Program-made: the position numbers and the translations under genes
Part shown: piece by piece, positions 52,535 through 62,185 of the stretch
Position numbering within the stretch: position 1 is the first letter of the stretch
Layout of the letters: each line of letters starts with the position of its first letter
NCBI RefSeq assembly: GCF_001423295.1
Contig: NZ_LMNG01000005.1
Span: forward strand, 586-64,585
Reading direction: 5' to 3'
DNA length: 64,000 nt
From: Methylobacterium sp. Leaf112
GTDB lineage: Bacteria > Pseudomonadota > Alphaproteobacteria > Rhizobiales > Beijerinckiaceae
The notes under the pieces: model-generated
Told to the model about the DNA's origin: nothing
What the model saw: the letters and a program-made list of their open reading frames with translations, nothing else
Database searches by the model: none

Positions 52535-54940
52535 TCAGGCGCGCTGGGCACGGCGGCTCAGGGCGCGCGGGCTCGATTTCTTCGACGATTTGCCGCGCCC
52601 GGACAGGCTCGGATTCGTCATGAAATATTTATGGGCGTTGAACGGTTCCTCGCCCTCCGCCGGCTGGATCCGCTCACTCGCGCCAGACGCCAGTACACGC
52701 CAGCTCTGGCGGTTGTCGAGGAGGTTAGCCAGCATGATCTGATCGAGCACCTGCTGATGCACCGTGGGATTGGTGATGGGCAGGAGCGCCTCGACCCGGC
52801 GATCGAGGTTGCGGCTCATGAGATCGGCCGAGGAGATGTACACCGTCGCCTTGGGGTGAGGCAGCCCGACGCCGTTGCCGAAGCAGTAGATGCGCCCGTG
52901 CTCCAGGAAGCGCCCGACGATGGATTTCACCCGGATGGTCTCCGACAGGCCGGGGATGCCCGGCCGGAGGCAGCAGATGCCGCGGACCACGCAATCGATC
53001 TGCACGCCCGCCGCGCTGGCGTCGTACAGGGCGTCGATGATCTGCTGATCGACCAGGGAGTTGCACTTGATCCAGATCGCCGCCGGGCGCCCGGCCTTGG
53101 CGTGGGCGATCTCCTGCTCGATGTTCTCGAGGAGGCGGGGCTTCAGGGTCAGGGGTGAGACCGCCATGCGCTCGAGGCCCGCGGGCTCGGCGTAGCCGGT
53201 GATGTAGTTGAAGATGCGCGACACGTCGCGGGCCACCACCGGATCGGCGGTGAAGAACGACAGGTCGGTGTAGATGCGCGCCGTGATCGGGTGATAGTTG
53301 CCGGTGCCGACGTGGCAGTAGCTCACGAGCTTGTCGCCCTCGCGCCGGACCACCATCGACAGCTTGGCGTGGGTTTTCAGCTCGACGAAGCCGAACACCA
53401 CCTGCGCGCCGGCCTTCTCGAGGTTGCGCGCCCAGCGGATGTTCGCCTCCTCGTCGAAGCGGGCCTTGAGCTCGACGAGGGCGGTGACCGACTTGCCGAG
53501 TTCGGCGGCCTCCGCCAGCGCCGCCACGATGGGCGAGTTCGAGGAGGTACGGTAGAGGGTCTGCTTGATCGCGACCACGTTGGGGTCGCGGGCGGCTTGC
53601 GCCAGGAACTGCACCACCGCGTCGAACGACTCGTAGGGGTGGTGGACGGTGAAGTCCTTCTGCCGGATGGCCGCGAACACGTCGCCGCCGCTCTCGCGGA
53701 TGCGCTCGGGGAAGCGCGGATTGTAGGCCTTGAACTTGAGCTCCGGCCGGTCGATCCCGACGATCTGCGACAGTTCGTTGAGCGCCAGCATGCCCTCGAC
53801 CATGAAGACCGCATCGGGGCCGATCTCGAGTTCGTCGGCGACGAACGCGCGCAGATCCTCCGACATGCCGGCCTCGACCTCGAGGCGGATGACAATGCCG
53901 CGGCGGCGCTGCTTCAGGGCCGTCTCGAAATGCAGGACGAGGTCCTCGGCCTCCTCCTCGATCTCGAGATCGGAATCGCGGATCACCCGGAACGCCCCGT
54001 GGCCGCGCAGGGAGTAGCCCGGGAACAGGCGCCCGGTGAACAGGACGATGACCTGCTCGATGGCGATGAACCGCGCCGTGGCGTCCCCGTCCGCATCGGG
54101 CAGGCGCACGAAGCGGTCGACCAGGGCCGGCAGGCGGATGAGGGCGCGCAGCACCCGCCCGTCCCGCGGACGCATGAGCATCAGGGCGACGGTCGACCCG
54201 AGGTTCGGGATGAACGGGAACGGATGGGCCGGATCGATGGCGAGCGGCGTCAGCACCGGGAAGACGTGGCTGAGGAAGTACTCCTCCAGCCAGGCCTTGT
54301 GCTCCGGCGTGAGGCCGGCGGGCTCGACGAGTTCGATGCCGACGCCGAGGAGTTCACCGCGCAACTCGCGCCAGCGCTGCTGCTGGTCGAGCGCCAGGCG
54401 CGACACGTCCGAACCGACGCGCGCGAGCTGCTCGGCCGGGCTCAGGCCGTCCTGCGAGGGCGCGACGAGGCCGGCGCGGACCTGATCGTGCAGGCCGGCG
54501 ACGCGCACCATGAAGAACTCGTCGAGGTTGTTGGCCGAGATCGAGAGGAAGCGCAGCTGTTCGAGCAGCGGGTGGTTGGGGTTCGAGGCCTCCTCCAGAA
54601 CCCTTCGGTTGAACTGGAGCCAGGACAGCTCGCGGTTGACGAAGCGCTCGGGCGAGTGGCGCAGCGCGAGGCCGGCCTCGCGCACGGTACCGCGGACGTC
54701 CGCGGCGGCGGGCAAGTCGGGCGCCGGCTCGGGAAGGGGCGCCTCCACCAGGGGCAGATCGACGTCCGGCCCGGCCTCCGCCGCAAGGGCCGCGGGCCCG
54801 TCCGCACCGATCGCGGGCTTTTCCTGAGCGACGCGTTTCGGCGCGGACCGTGTGGCCCGGGGACGGGCCACCGCACGTGTGGTCTCGGCCTCGGCGGGTC
54901 CGGTCTCCGGTGCGGTCGCGTCCGATTCCATGTCCGCCAA
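52535..54940 (-). CDS. ppk1: Polyphosphate kinase 1
   Basis: An 801-residue Ppk1. After a ~95-residue Ala/Pro-rich, probably disordered N-terminal extension comes the Ppk core: [39 protein letters not shown] and [11 protein letters not shown] with the catalytic histidine, and [12 protein letters not shown] near the end. It polymerises polyphosphate from ATP, membrane-associated. Start TTG 54940 is preferred because GGAG stands 8 bases before it; ATG 54931 is the alternative. The extension is not present in E. coli Ppk. Confidence 0.95.
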   Translation of the reverse strand: MADMESDATAPETGPAEAETTRAVARPRATRSAPKRVAQEKPAIGADGPAALAAEAGPDVDLPLVEAPLPEPAPDLPAAADVRGTVREAGLALRHSPERFVNRELSWLQFNRRVLEEASNPNHPLLEQLRFLSISANNLDEFFMVRVAGLHDQVRAGLVAPSQDGLSPAEQLARVGSDVSRLALDQQQRWRELRGELLGVGIELVEPAGLTPEHKAWLEEYFLSHVFPVLTPLAIDPAHPFPFIPNLGSTVALMLMRPRDGRVLRALIRLPALVDRFVRLPDADGDATARFIAIEQVIVLFTGRLFPGYSLRGHGAFRVIRDSDLEIEEEAEDLVLHFETALKQRRRGIVIRLEVEAGMSEDLRAFVADELEIGPDAVFMVEGMLALNELSQIVGIDRPELKFKAYNPRFPERIRESGGDVFAAIRQKDFTVHHPYESFDAVVQFLAQAARDPNVVAIKQTLYRTSSNSPIVAALAEAAELGKSVTALVELKARFDEEANIRWARNLEKAGAQVVFGFVELKTHAKLSMVVRREGDKLVSYCHVGTGNYHPITARIYTDLSFFTADPVVARDVSRIFNYITGYAEPAGLERMAVSPLTLKPRLLENIEQEIAHAKAGRPAAIWIKCNSLVDQQIIDALYDASAAGVQIDCVVRGICCLRPGIPGLSETIRVKSIVGRFLEHGRIYCFGNGVGLPHPKATVYISSADLMSRNLDRRVEALLPITNPTVHQQVLDQIMLANLLDNRQSWRVLASGASERIQPAEGEEPFNAHKYFMTNPSLSGRGKSSKKSSPRALSRRAQRA

Positions 54941-55032
54941 GTGTCTGTCTCCTGAAAGCTGAGGGGCGGCTTCCTAGCATGCGGGAAGGCGCGGTTCTTG
55001 ACGGTTCGATGACAGTTTCCGGTCCGCAGCCT

Positions 55033-55752
55033 CTAATCGTCGGCCTCGTCGTCGGTGGCATCGAGGCCGAGGCGGGCGAGCACGGCCAGCGCCAGGGGCC
55101 GGGTGATGCGCCGGCCGCGCCCGAGGGCGTCGCGGTCGAGTTCGCTCACCACCTGTCGGGCGAGGCCGAACGAGCGGTCGATGCGCAGGGCCAAGGCCTC
55201 GACCACGGCGAGATCGACCACGAGTTGGCGATCCACGAACAGCTTGACGAGGACGGCGCGCAGGAGCGCATCGTCGGGAGCGAGGATGGTGGCGCCGGGC
55301 GCCAGGCGCAGGCGGGAGCGCAGATCCGCCGTCGCGAGGCCCATGGCCTCCACGGCTTGCGCCGCCGTGACGAGAACGGGGCTGCCATGCTCCCGCGCGA
55401 GGTTGAGGAGATGGAACAGGGCCGCCTCGTCGCGACCCTCGGGCCGGTCGATGTCCTCGATGACGAGGGCGCCGTTGGAGACGAGGTGCGGCACCCGTGC
55501 GGCCTGGACCTCGGCGACGGAGGCAGTCCAGGCATGGGCCCGCGTCGCCCAGATCGAGGCGAGGTGGCTCTTGCCGCTGCCGGGCGGGCCGGTGAGGACG
55601 CAGACCGTGTCGGGCCAGTTCGGCCAGGCTTCCACGAGGCCGTAGGCCGCCTCGTTGGCGGGACCGACCAGAAAGTCCTCGCGCCCGTAGCGGGGGTCGG
55701 CGGGCAGGTCGAACGCAAGTTGCTTGGGGGGCGCATTCTCGCGGATGGCCAT
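55033..55752 (-). CDS. hdaA: DnaA-related regulator HdaA
   Basis: A 239-residue DnaA-AAA+ protein: Walker A GPPGSGKSH and Walker B ALVIEDID, with DFLVGPANEAAY at the N-terminus and no DNA-binding domain IV. It promotes regulatory inactivation of DnaA. An N-terminal clamp-binding-like QLAFDLP motif is at residues 11-17 (binds the sliding clamp). Its ATG shares a base with the perM stop, and ppk follows; this order is conserved in alphaproteobacteria. Confidence 0.9.
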   Translation of the reverse strand: MAIRENAPPKQLAFDLPADPRYGREDFLVGPANEAAYGLVEAWPNWPDTVCVLTGPPGSGKSHLASIWATRAHAWTASVAEVQAARVPHLVSNGALVIEDIDRPEGRDEAALFHLLNLAREHGSPVLVTAAQAVEAMGLATADLRSRLRLAPGATILAPDDALLRAVLVKLFVDRQLVVDLAVVEALALRIDRSFGLARQVVSELDRDALGRGRRITRPLALAVLARLGLDATDDEADD

Positions 55753-56843
55753 CAGGTCTCACGGTTGGGGAGCAGCACCGGGGAGCCCGCGTGATAGAGC
55801 GGACTCTGCAGGTAACGGCTCAGGGCGAAGCGCACCACCACGCCGATGGAGGCGGCCACGGGCACGGCGAGCAGAAGGCCGAGGAAGCCGAACAGCGAGC
55901 CGAAGGCCAGGAGCGCGAACATCAGCCAGACCGGGTGGAGGCCCACCGATTCGCCGACGAGTTTCGGCGAGATGATGTTCCCCTCCAGGAACTGGCCCAC
56001 CGCGAACACCCCGACGGTGAGCCCGATATGGAGCCAGTCGGAATCGGGCCAGAACTGCGCCAGGGCGACGCCGACGGAGAGCAGGAAGCCGGTGAGCGTC
56101 CCCACATACGGGATGAAGGTGAGGAAGCCCGCGATGAGGCCGATGAGCACGCCGAAGTTCAGCCCGACCACGAACAGCCCGACGGCGTAGAAGGTGCCGA
56201 GGATCAGACAGACCAGGGTCTGGCCGCGCACGAAGCCGGTCACGGCCCCGTCGATCTCGCGACCGAGGCGGCGCACCACGGCGCGGTGGCGCGGCGGCAC
56301 CCAGCCGTCGAGGGCCGCGATCATCCGGTCCCAGTCGACGAGCAGGTAGAACGCCACCACGGGCGTCACCACGAGGAGCGAGGCGATGGAGATCAGCGCC
56401 TGACTGCCCGACCACAGGGATTTCAGGAAGGCGAGGAACCACGTCCCGCCCTGCCCCACCAGGGTGCCGACGGAGGATTGCAGGTCGGTCAGGACATCCG
56501 CGCCGCCCATGCGCTGCAGCAGCGGGCCAGCCCTCTCCGTCAGGATTCCCTGCAGCCGCGCGACCATGCCGGGCAGGGTCGCGACCAACGCGGCGATCTG
56601 GTTGGCGGCGAGCGGGACGACGATGAGGAGCGCCACCACGAGGGCGACCACGAACATCGCCAGGATCAGGAGCGAGGCCGTGAGCCGCCCGAGGCCGAGA
56701 CGTTCGAGGCGGTCGGCGATGGGATCGAGGAGGTAGGCCAGCGCGAGGCCGGCCACGAAGGGCAGCATCACGTCGGCCAGGAGATAGAGGAGCAGGACAG
56801 CTCCGCCGAGTGCCAGACACCCGATCACCGCCCTGCCGCGCAT
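55752..56843 (-). CDS. AI-2E family transporter (PerM-like permease)
   Basis: A 363-residue membrane protein with eight or so helices, e.g. [29 protein letters not shown] near the start and a [14 protein letters not shown] motif in the second half, followed by [33 protein letters not shown] lies 7 bases before ATG 56843. The substrate is unknown, despite the AI-2 name of the family. The stop overlaps the hdaA start. Confidence 0.92.
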   Translation of the reverse strand: MRGRAVIGCLALGGAVLLLYLLADVMLPFVAGLALAYLLDPIADRLERLGLGRLTASLLILAMFVVALVVALLIVVPLAANQIAALVATLPGMVARLQGILTERAGPLLQRMGGADVLTDLQSSVGTLVGQGGTWFLAFLKSLWSGSQALISIASLLVVTPVVAFYLLVDWDRMIAALDGWVPPRHRAVVRRLGREIDGAVTGFVRGQTLVCLILGTFYAVGLFVVGLNFGVLIGLIAGFLTFIPYVGTLTGFLLSVGVALAQFWPDSDWLHIGLTVGVFAVGQFLEGNIISPKLVGESVGLHPVWLMFALLAFGSLFGFLGLLLAVPVAASIGVVVRFALSRYLQSPLYHAGSPVLLPNRET

Positions 56844-56991
56844 CGGCCGTCCTCCGTCCCGCACGCCGCCCGTGCGCTCACGAGAGTGGGAAGCCGGTGG
56901 GGTGCGGTCAAGGTATGCCGCAGAAGACTCGCGAAGGCGCGCGGGAATGGTTAGAGGTCGCCAAAGAGCGGATCGGAAGAGAGCGGCGCGG

Positions 56992-58059
56992 ATGACCGGC
57001 GAGCCCAAACACGGAATGACCTACGCGGAGGCCGGCGTCGACATCGATGCGGGCAACGCCATGGTCGAGACGATCAAGCCGCTGGTGCGCGCCACCCGCC
57101 GGCCGGGGGCGGATGCCGAGATCGGCGGGTTCGGCGGCCTGTTCGACCTCAAGGCGGCGGGGTTCCGCGATCCGATCCTGGTGGCAGCCAACGACGGCGT
57201 CGGCACCAAGGTGAAGATCGCCATCGAGACCAACCGCCACGACACCATCGGCATCGATCTCGTCGCCATGTGCGTCAACGACATCATCGTCCAGGGCGCC
57301 GAGCCGCTGTTCTTCCTCGACTATTTCGCCACCGCCAAACTCGTGCCCGGCGTCGGGACCGACATCGTGCGCGGGATCGCGGCGGGATGCCGCCTCGCCG
57401 GCTGCGCCCTCATCGGCGGCGAGACCGCCGAGATGCCGGGCCTCTACGATGGCGCCGACTACGATCTCGCCGGCTTCAGCGTGGGGGCGGCCGAGCGCGG
57501 CACCCTGCTGCCGCGCGGCAACATCGTGCCCGGCGACGTGGTGCTGGGCCTGCCCTCCTCCGGGGTCCATTCCAACGGCTTCTCCCTGGTGCGCCGCATC
57601 GTCGAGAAGAGCGGCCTGTCCTACGACGACCCGGCGCCGTTCGAGCCGATCCGCACCCTCGGTGAAGCCCTCCTCGAGCCGACCCGCATCTACGTGAAAC
57701 CTCTGCTCGCCGCCCTGAAATCCACGGACGGGATCAAGGCGCTGGCCCACATCACCGGCGGGGGCTTTCCCGACAACCTGCCGCGCGTGCTGCCCGACGG
57801 GGTCGGCATCGCCATCGACCTCGACGCGATCATGCCCCCTCCGGTGTTCGGCTGGCTCGCCGAGATCGGCGAGGTCGCCGAATCCGAGATGCTGCGCACC
57901 TTCAACTGCGGCATCGGCATGGTGGTGGTGGTCTCGCCCGACAGCGTCGGCGCGGTGTCGAAGGCGCTGGATCTCGGCGGTGCCTCGCCCGTGCGGCTCG
58001 GCCGGATCACGACGCGGGGTCCCGAGCCCGTGACCTTCGAAGGCCGGCTCACGTTTTGA
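56992..58059 (+). CDS. purM: Phosphoribosylformylglycinamidine cyclo-ligase
   Basis: A 355-residue AIR synthetase for step 5 of purine synthesis. Canonical motifs are [71 protein letters not shown] and [13 protein letters not shown]. It is divergent from perM-hdaA-ppk, and a 148-bp intergenic region holds both promoters. purN follows 13 bp downstream. Confidence 0.97.
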   Translation: MTGEPKHGMTYAEAGVDIDAGNAMVETIKPLVRATRRPGADAEIGGFGGLFDLKAAGFRDPILVAANDGVGTKVKIAIETNRHDTIGIDLVAMCVNDIIVQGAEPLFFLDYFATAKLVPGVGTDIVRGIAAGCRLAGCALIGGETAEMPGLYDGADYDLAGFSVGAAERGTLLPRGNIVPGDVVLGLPSSGVHSNGFSLVRRIVEKSGLSYDDPAPFEPIRTLGEALLEPTRIYVKPLLAALKSTDGIKALAHITGGGFPDNLPRVLPDGVGIAIDLDAIMPPPVFGWLAEIGEVAESEMLRTFNCGIGMVVVVSPDSVGAVSKALDLGGASPVRLGRITTRGPEPVTFEGRLTF

Positions 58060-58072
58060 CGGTGCCGCGCTG

Positions 58073-58735
58073 ATGACGCCTCCGAAAAAAACCCGGGTCG
58101 CGATCCTGATCTCGGGACGCGGCTCGAACATGGCCTCGCTCATCGCGGCGGCCGCGGCGCCGGATTTTCCCGCCGAGATCGTGCTGGTGGCCTCCAACCG
58201 GCCCGAGGCCGGGGGCCTCGCCACGGCGGCGGCGGCCGGCATCGCGACGCGCGCCATCGACCACAAGGCCTATCCGAGCCGCGCGGCCTTCGACGCGGCG
58301 CTGCACGCCGAACTCGTGACCGCGGACATCGACCTCGTGTGCCTCGCCGGCTTCATGCGGATCTTCTCGGCCGGCTTCGTCGAGGCCTGGGCCGGGCGGA
58401 TGATCAACATCCACCCCTCCCTGCTGCCCCTGTTCAAGGGCGTGCACACGCACGAACAGGCGTTGGCCGCAGGTGTGCGCCTGCACGGCTGCACCGTGCA
58501 TTACGTGGTGCCGGAGCTCGATGCCGGGCCCATCGTCGCCCAGGCCGCCGTGCCGGTCCTGCCGGGCGACGATGCCGACGCGCTGGCCGCCCGCATCCTG
58601 GTGCAGGAGCACCGGCTCTATCCGGCGGCCCTGGCGCTCATCGCCTCGGACCGTGCGCGCCTCGACGGCGACCGGGTGGTTTTTTCGGACGATGTGAGCC
58701 GGGCGGACGGCGCCCTGCTCAGTCTTCGGGATTAG
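58073..58735 (+). CDS. purN: Phosphoribosylglycinamide formyltransferase
   Basis: A 220-residue folate-dependent GAR transformylase for step 3 of purine synthesis. Catalytic Asn/His/Asp: NIHPSLLPLFKG and VRLHGCTVHYVVPELDAGPIVAQAAVPV. N-terminal VAILISGRGSNM is the phosphate-binding loop. Length is normal. A hairpin with GC stem (58747-58784) follows. Confidence 0.97.
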   Translation: MTPPKKTRVAILISGRGSNMASLIAAAAAPDFPAEIVLVASNRPEAGGLATAAAAGIATRAIDHKAYPSRAAFDAALHAELVTADIDLVCLAGFMRIFSAGFVEAWAGRMINIHPSLLPLFKGVHTHEQALAAGVRLHGCTVHYVVPELDAGPIVAQAAVPVLPGDDADALAARILVQEHRLYPAALALIASDRARLDGDRVVFSDDVSRADGALLSLRD

Positions 58736-58787
58736 ACGGGCTCCGCAGTGGGACGGACCTGCACAGGCGGGTCCGCCCTGCAGCGAA

Positions 58788-59165
58788 TCAGGCCGGGCGC
58801 GGCAGCTGGCAGCTGTCGAGGGCCGAGAGCGCCTTGGCGCGGGCCGAATCGTTGAAGTAGCCGGTGGTGCGATAGGCAACGAGTTCGTTCTGGTCGAGGC
58901 TCGCCAGGGTGCGCTGGGCGTAGCAGCCGCACGGGCGGGCGAGGGAGACCTCGGACACGTTCTGGAGCCGGGCCTGCGTCACCGTGCAGGCATGGCGCAC
59001 GCGACCGGTGAGGTTGCTCGCGGTGGCGGTCTTGAGGGCCGGATCGGGCGTGTAGCCGGCGAGCTCGGCCGTCGGGCCGGCCTTGTTGGCGTTGCAGGCG
59101 GCGAGCGCAGCGAGGAGGCCTGCGGCGAGCAGAAGCCGGCCGGTGCGCGGAGCGAGGAGGCGCAT
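58788..59165 (-). CDS. Small lipoprotein of unknown function
   Basis: A 125-residue protein with a lipoprotein signal peptide (LLLAAGLLAALAACNAN, lipobox LAAC with Cys near 24). The mature part has a Cys-rich centre (HACTVTQ, RPCGCYAQ) and a C-terminal SCQLP; the four or five Cys likely form disulfides. It belongs to no family I recognise. It lies downstream of ndk on the same strand, separated by two hairpins. Convergent with purN. Confidence 0.72.
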   Translation of the reverse strand: MRLLAPRTGRLLLAAGLLAALAACNANKAGPTAELAGYTPDPALKTATASNLTGRVRHACTVTQARLQNVSEVSLARPCGCYAQRTLASLDQNELVAYRTTGYFNDSARAKALSALDSCQLPRPA

Positions 59166-59221
59166 GGTGTGAGGGGTCCGTGAAAGCGATTCGGGAAACA
59201 GCCCGGTTTCACGGAGCCCTG

Positions 59222-59248
59222 GTGGCCGCGCAAGGGCAGCGCGGCCAC
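59222..59248. terminator. Hairpin downstream of ndk
   Basis: GTGGCCGCGC (59222-59231) and GCGCGGCCAC (59239-59248) pair perfectly over 10 bp with a 7-base loop, 65 bp after the ndk stop on the transcript side. No T-run, so its terminator role is plausible rather than certain. Confidence 0.5.
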
Positions 59249-59312
59249 AGCGTGGCGGCAAATACCGCCGCGCGCCGCCGCCCCTCGGGACGGCGGTGCG
59301 CGGCGAAGGCAC

Positions 59313-59735
59313 TCAGCCGGCGATGTCGGAGTCCTGGAAGAACTGCGCGATCTCGAGCTTGGCGTTCTCGGCGCTGTCGGACCCGTGGACGGTGTTCTCG
59401 CCCACCGACTCGGAGAAGGTCTTGCGGATGGTACCCTCGTCGGCATTGGCCGGGTTCGTGGCGCCCATGATCTCACGGTAGCGGGCGATGGCGTTCTCGC
59501 CCTCGAGCACCTGCACGACCACGGGGCCGGAGATCATGAAGTCGACGAGCTCGCCGAAGAACGGGCGCTCCTTGTGGACCTCGTAGAACTTCTCCGCCTG
59601 GGCACGGCTCATCTGGATGCGGCGCTGACCGACGATGCGCAGGCCGGCCTTCTCGATCACGGCATTGACCGCGCCGGTCAGGTTCCGCTTCGTCGCGTCG
59701 GGCTTGAGGATGGAGAAGGTGCGCTCGGTGGCCAT
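59313..59735 (-). CDS. ndk: Nucleoside diphosphate kinase
   Basis: A 140-residue kinase balancing NTP pools. Motifs are [18 protein letters not shown] (KPD), [15 protein letters not shown] and [12 protein letters not shown] with the catalytic histidine (residue about 117). Length and start are canonical. Confidence 0.98.
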   Translation of the reverse strand: MATERTFSILKPDATKRNLTGAVNAVIEKAGLRIVGQRRIQMSRAQAEKFYEVHKERPFFGELVDFMISGPVVVQVLEGENAIARYREIMGATNPANADEGTIRKTFSESVGENTVHGSDSAENAKLEIAQFFQDSDIAG

Positions 59736-59957
59736 GGTTCGTCCGGTTCTGATTCTGTGGCCGGAACTTAAGGCTCCGGCGCCGGGCTTATAGCGGGGGC
59801 GCCCCCGCCCCTCAACCCGAGGGTAAAAACCCTTGCCTCACGAGGAAAAACCCTCGGCCATGGCTTGAGCGCAACAGTGCCGGAAATTCGCCCGATTGCG
59901 CGGGCTTTCTGGTGTCAACGACACCGACCCCTTCCGCCGTTCGACGGAGACCATCCC

Positions 59958-60515
59958 ATGCGCGTCGCCCTGACTGCCGCCTGCCTTCTTTCCGGCTTCA
60001 CCATCGCCCAGGTGGTGCCGGCCCTCGCCGCTCCCACCCAGGACCCGTCGGGCACCTGGCTCACCGGCGACGGACGGGCCAAGGTCCGCATCGACCGGTG
60101 CGGCCCGGGCGGCGCCAACATCTGCGGCAAGGTGGTCTGGCTGAAATCCCCCACCACCGAGGACGGCGCTCCGCGCACCGACATCAAGAATCCCGACCCG
60201 AAGAAGCGCAGCCGCCCTGCCTTGGGCCTTACCCTCCTCGACAACCTCAAGCCCGAGGAGTCGAAATTCTCCGGCGAGATCTACAACGCCGACGAGGGCA
60301 AGCTGTACCAGGTGAGCCTGGAGCGTGAGAGCGCCTCCGAGCTGTCGGTCTCGGGCTGCCTCCTGAAGATCCTGTGCGGCTCGCAGACCTGGACCCGGGT
60401 GCCAGATGTGAACCAGCAGGCCACCAACGTGGCCGGCGAGGCCGCCGCCCCGGCGCCGAAGCCCGCCGCGAAGGCGGTTCCGAAGCCGGCGGCCAAGGCC
60501 GCTCCGGCGGAATAA
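59958..60515 (+). CDS. Exported DUF2147 family protein
   Basis: A 185-residue protein with a signal peptide ending near ALA-AP. DUF2147 pattern: PSGTWLTGDGRAKVRIDRCGP, NICGKVVWL, LGLTLLDNLKP, and SGCLLKILCGSQTWTRV with several cysteines. The tail (about 160-185) is Ala/Pro/Lys-rich. Periplasmic with unknown role. Divergent from ndk. Confidence 0.85.
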   Translation: MRVALTAACLLSGFTIAQVVPALAAPTQDPSGTWLTGDGRAKVRIDRCGPGGANICGKVVWLKSPTTEDGAPRTDIKNPDPKKRSRPALGLTLLDNLKPEESKFSGEIYNADEGKLYQVSLERESASELSVSGCLLKILCGSQTWTRVPDVNQQATNVAGEAAAPAPKPAAKAVPKPAAKAAPAE

Positions 60516-60568
60516 CGGTCCCCAGGGGGCACTGCCCCCCTTGTGTGGAAGGGAGGGTCCCCCCCCTT

Positions 60569-61204
60569 TCAGATCGCCGCGAACCCGCGCTGCACGGCGG
60601 GCCGCGCCAGCATCCGGGCGATCCAGGCCTCGACATTGGGCAGGGCGGCGAGGTCGACGCCCTGCTTCTCGTGGTACTTGGCCCAGGGCAGGATCGCGAT
60701 GTCGGCGATGGAAATGTCTCCCGCGACATAGTCCCGGCCGTCGAGTTGCCGGTCGAGGACGCGATAGAGCCGCTGGGCCTCCGTGGTGAAGCGCTCGATG
60801 GCGTAGGGAATCTTCTCCTGCGCGTAGATGCGGAAATGATGGGCCTGACCGAGCATCGGCCCGAAGCCCGCCACCTGCCAGATCAGCCACTCCTCGACCT
60901 TCACCCGTGCGCGCTCGTCGGCGGGGAGGAAGCAGCCGGTCTTTCGGCTGAGGTATTGTAGGATCGCCCCCGATTCGAAGATTGTGATCGGCTCGCCCCC
61001 CGGCCCGTCGGGGTCGACGATGGCCGGGATCTTGTTGTTGGGCGAGAGCGCGAGGAAGTCCGGCGCCATCTGGTCGCCCCGGCCGATGTTCACGGGCACC
61101 ACCCGATAGGGCAGGCCGCACTCCTCCAGCATGATCGGGATCTTCCAGCCGTTGGGCGTGCTCCACGTGTGTACGTCGATGGGTCGTCCCGGAGCGTGTG
61201 CCAT
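60569..61204 (-). CDS. Glutathione S-transferase family protein (YfcG/nu class-like)
   Basis: A 211-residue GST: N-terminal thioredoxin-like fold (VHTWSTPNGWKIPIMLEECGLPY; LSPNNKIPAIVD; IFESGAILQYLS) and helical C-terminal domain (GDISIADIAILPWAKY). STPNGWK resembles the nu-class active-site region of YfcG/YghU proteins. ATG 61204 has GGGA upstream; ATG 61213 is an alternative start, three residues earlier. It may detoxify aldehydes or disulfides; substrate unknown. Confidence 0.87.
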   Translation of the reverse strand: MAHAPGRPIDVHTWSTPNGWKIPIMLEECGLPYRVVPVNIGRGDQMAPDFLALSPNNKIPAIVDPDGPGGEPITIFESGAILQYLSRKTGCFLPADERARVKVEEWLIWQVAGFGPMLGQAHHFRIYAQEKIPYAIERFTTEAQRLYRVLDRQLDGRDYVAGDISIADIAILPWAKYHEKQGVDLAALPNVEAWIARMLARPAVQRGFAAI

Positions 61205-61417
61205 GCGGTTCATCCCGGCCAAGGTTCGTCGTGCTTCCTGTGCCGGATCAAACCGCAACGCCAGCCGATGGTTGCGGGCGGGGTGCTGGGCGGATCGCGG
61301 GCCGGCCTTACATCGGGGAGATTGCTCCGCAAAAGCCTCTTGCCGAACGCTCTGGTTGTGGGTGTGATGCGCCGTGCCCGCCCCATAGGGGCAACACCGC
61401 AATCGAGAGTTGTTACG

Positions 61418-61666
61418 ATGCCGTTCCGCTCCCTCCTCCTGGCCTGCCTCGCCGCCCCGCTCCTGCTGTCCCAGCCGGTCTTCGCCCAGGAGAAAGGCAC
61501 GGCCGCCAAGGAGCCGACCGTGAGCCAGAGTGCGGCGCGCACGCGCCAGAAGACCTGCGGTGCGGAATGGCGGGCGCTCTCCGTCGCCGACAAGGCCGCC
61601 AAGGGCCCGAAATGGCCGCAGTACTTCAGCAAGTGCGTGAAGCGCCTCAAGGAACAGAAGGCCTGA
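61418..61666 (+). CDS. Small exported protein with paired cysteines
   Basis: An 82-residue protein with a signal peptide (cleavage near VFA-QE) and a short mature domain with two cysteines (RQKTCGAEW, YFSKCVKR) spaced about 25 residues apart. Its sequence KTCGAEWRAL...KWPQYFSKCVKRLK resembles small PsiF-like exported repeats common in Rhizobiales, but this is only a resemblance. Function unknown. Divergent from the GST gene. Confidence 0.7.
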   Translation: MPFRSLLLACLAAPLLLSQPVFAQEKGTAAKEPTVSQSAARTRQKTCGAEWRALSVADKAAKGPKWPQYFSKCVKRLKEQKA

Positions 61667-61768
61667 TCCACAAACACCGGTGCGTCGGGCACCGTAGCGC
61701 TTACCCGGGAACGCTTGCCCGTCTGCCCTGTTGGCCGTCGGGCGGCTTGTACGGGACGGGACGGGGCG

Positions 61769-62185
61769 ATGCGGGAACGGCAGGCGTTGCAGCGCGTGGT
61801 GGCGGCGGTCGCCCTCGTGCCCGTCGTGTCGGGCCTCTACGGCGTCCTGTTCGGCCTGAGTAGCGGGGGCGGCCTCGTCGATGTCTCCGCCGACAGCCAT
61901 TACCGCTACCTGTCGGGCCTCCACATGGGCATCGGCATCCTGTTCTGGATCTGCGTGCCGGGAATCGAGGCCAAGGCCGGCCTGTTCCGCTTTCTCACCC
62001 TGGTGGTGGCGCTGGGCGGCCTAGCCCGGCTCCTCGGCCTGGCGCTGACCGGCCTGCCGTCCCTGACCATGATGGCGGCGCTCGCCGTGGAGCTCGTGGT
62101 GACCCCGCTCCTGTGCCTGTGGCAGGCGCGGGTCGCCGGATCATCCGCGGACGCCCTCGTTCCGGCGGCGTCACGCGTTCCATGA
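61769..62185 (+). CDS. DUF4345 family membrane protein
   Basis: A 138-residue protein with four hydrophobic helices (LQRVVAAVALVPVVSGLYGVL, YLSGLHMGIGILFWICVPG, FLTLVVALGGLARLLGLAL, MMAALAVELVVTPLLCLWQ), matching DUF4345. Inner membrane, function unknown. Its stop overlaps the following transporter gene by ATGA, indicating co-translation. Confidence 0.82.
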   Translation: MRERQALQRVVAAVALVPVVSGLYGVLFGLSSGGGLVDVSADSHYRYLSGLHMGIGILFWICVPGIEAKAGLFRFLTLVVALGGLARLLGLALTGLPSLTMMAALAVELVVTPLLCLWQARVAGSSADALVPAASRVP

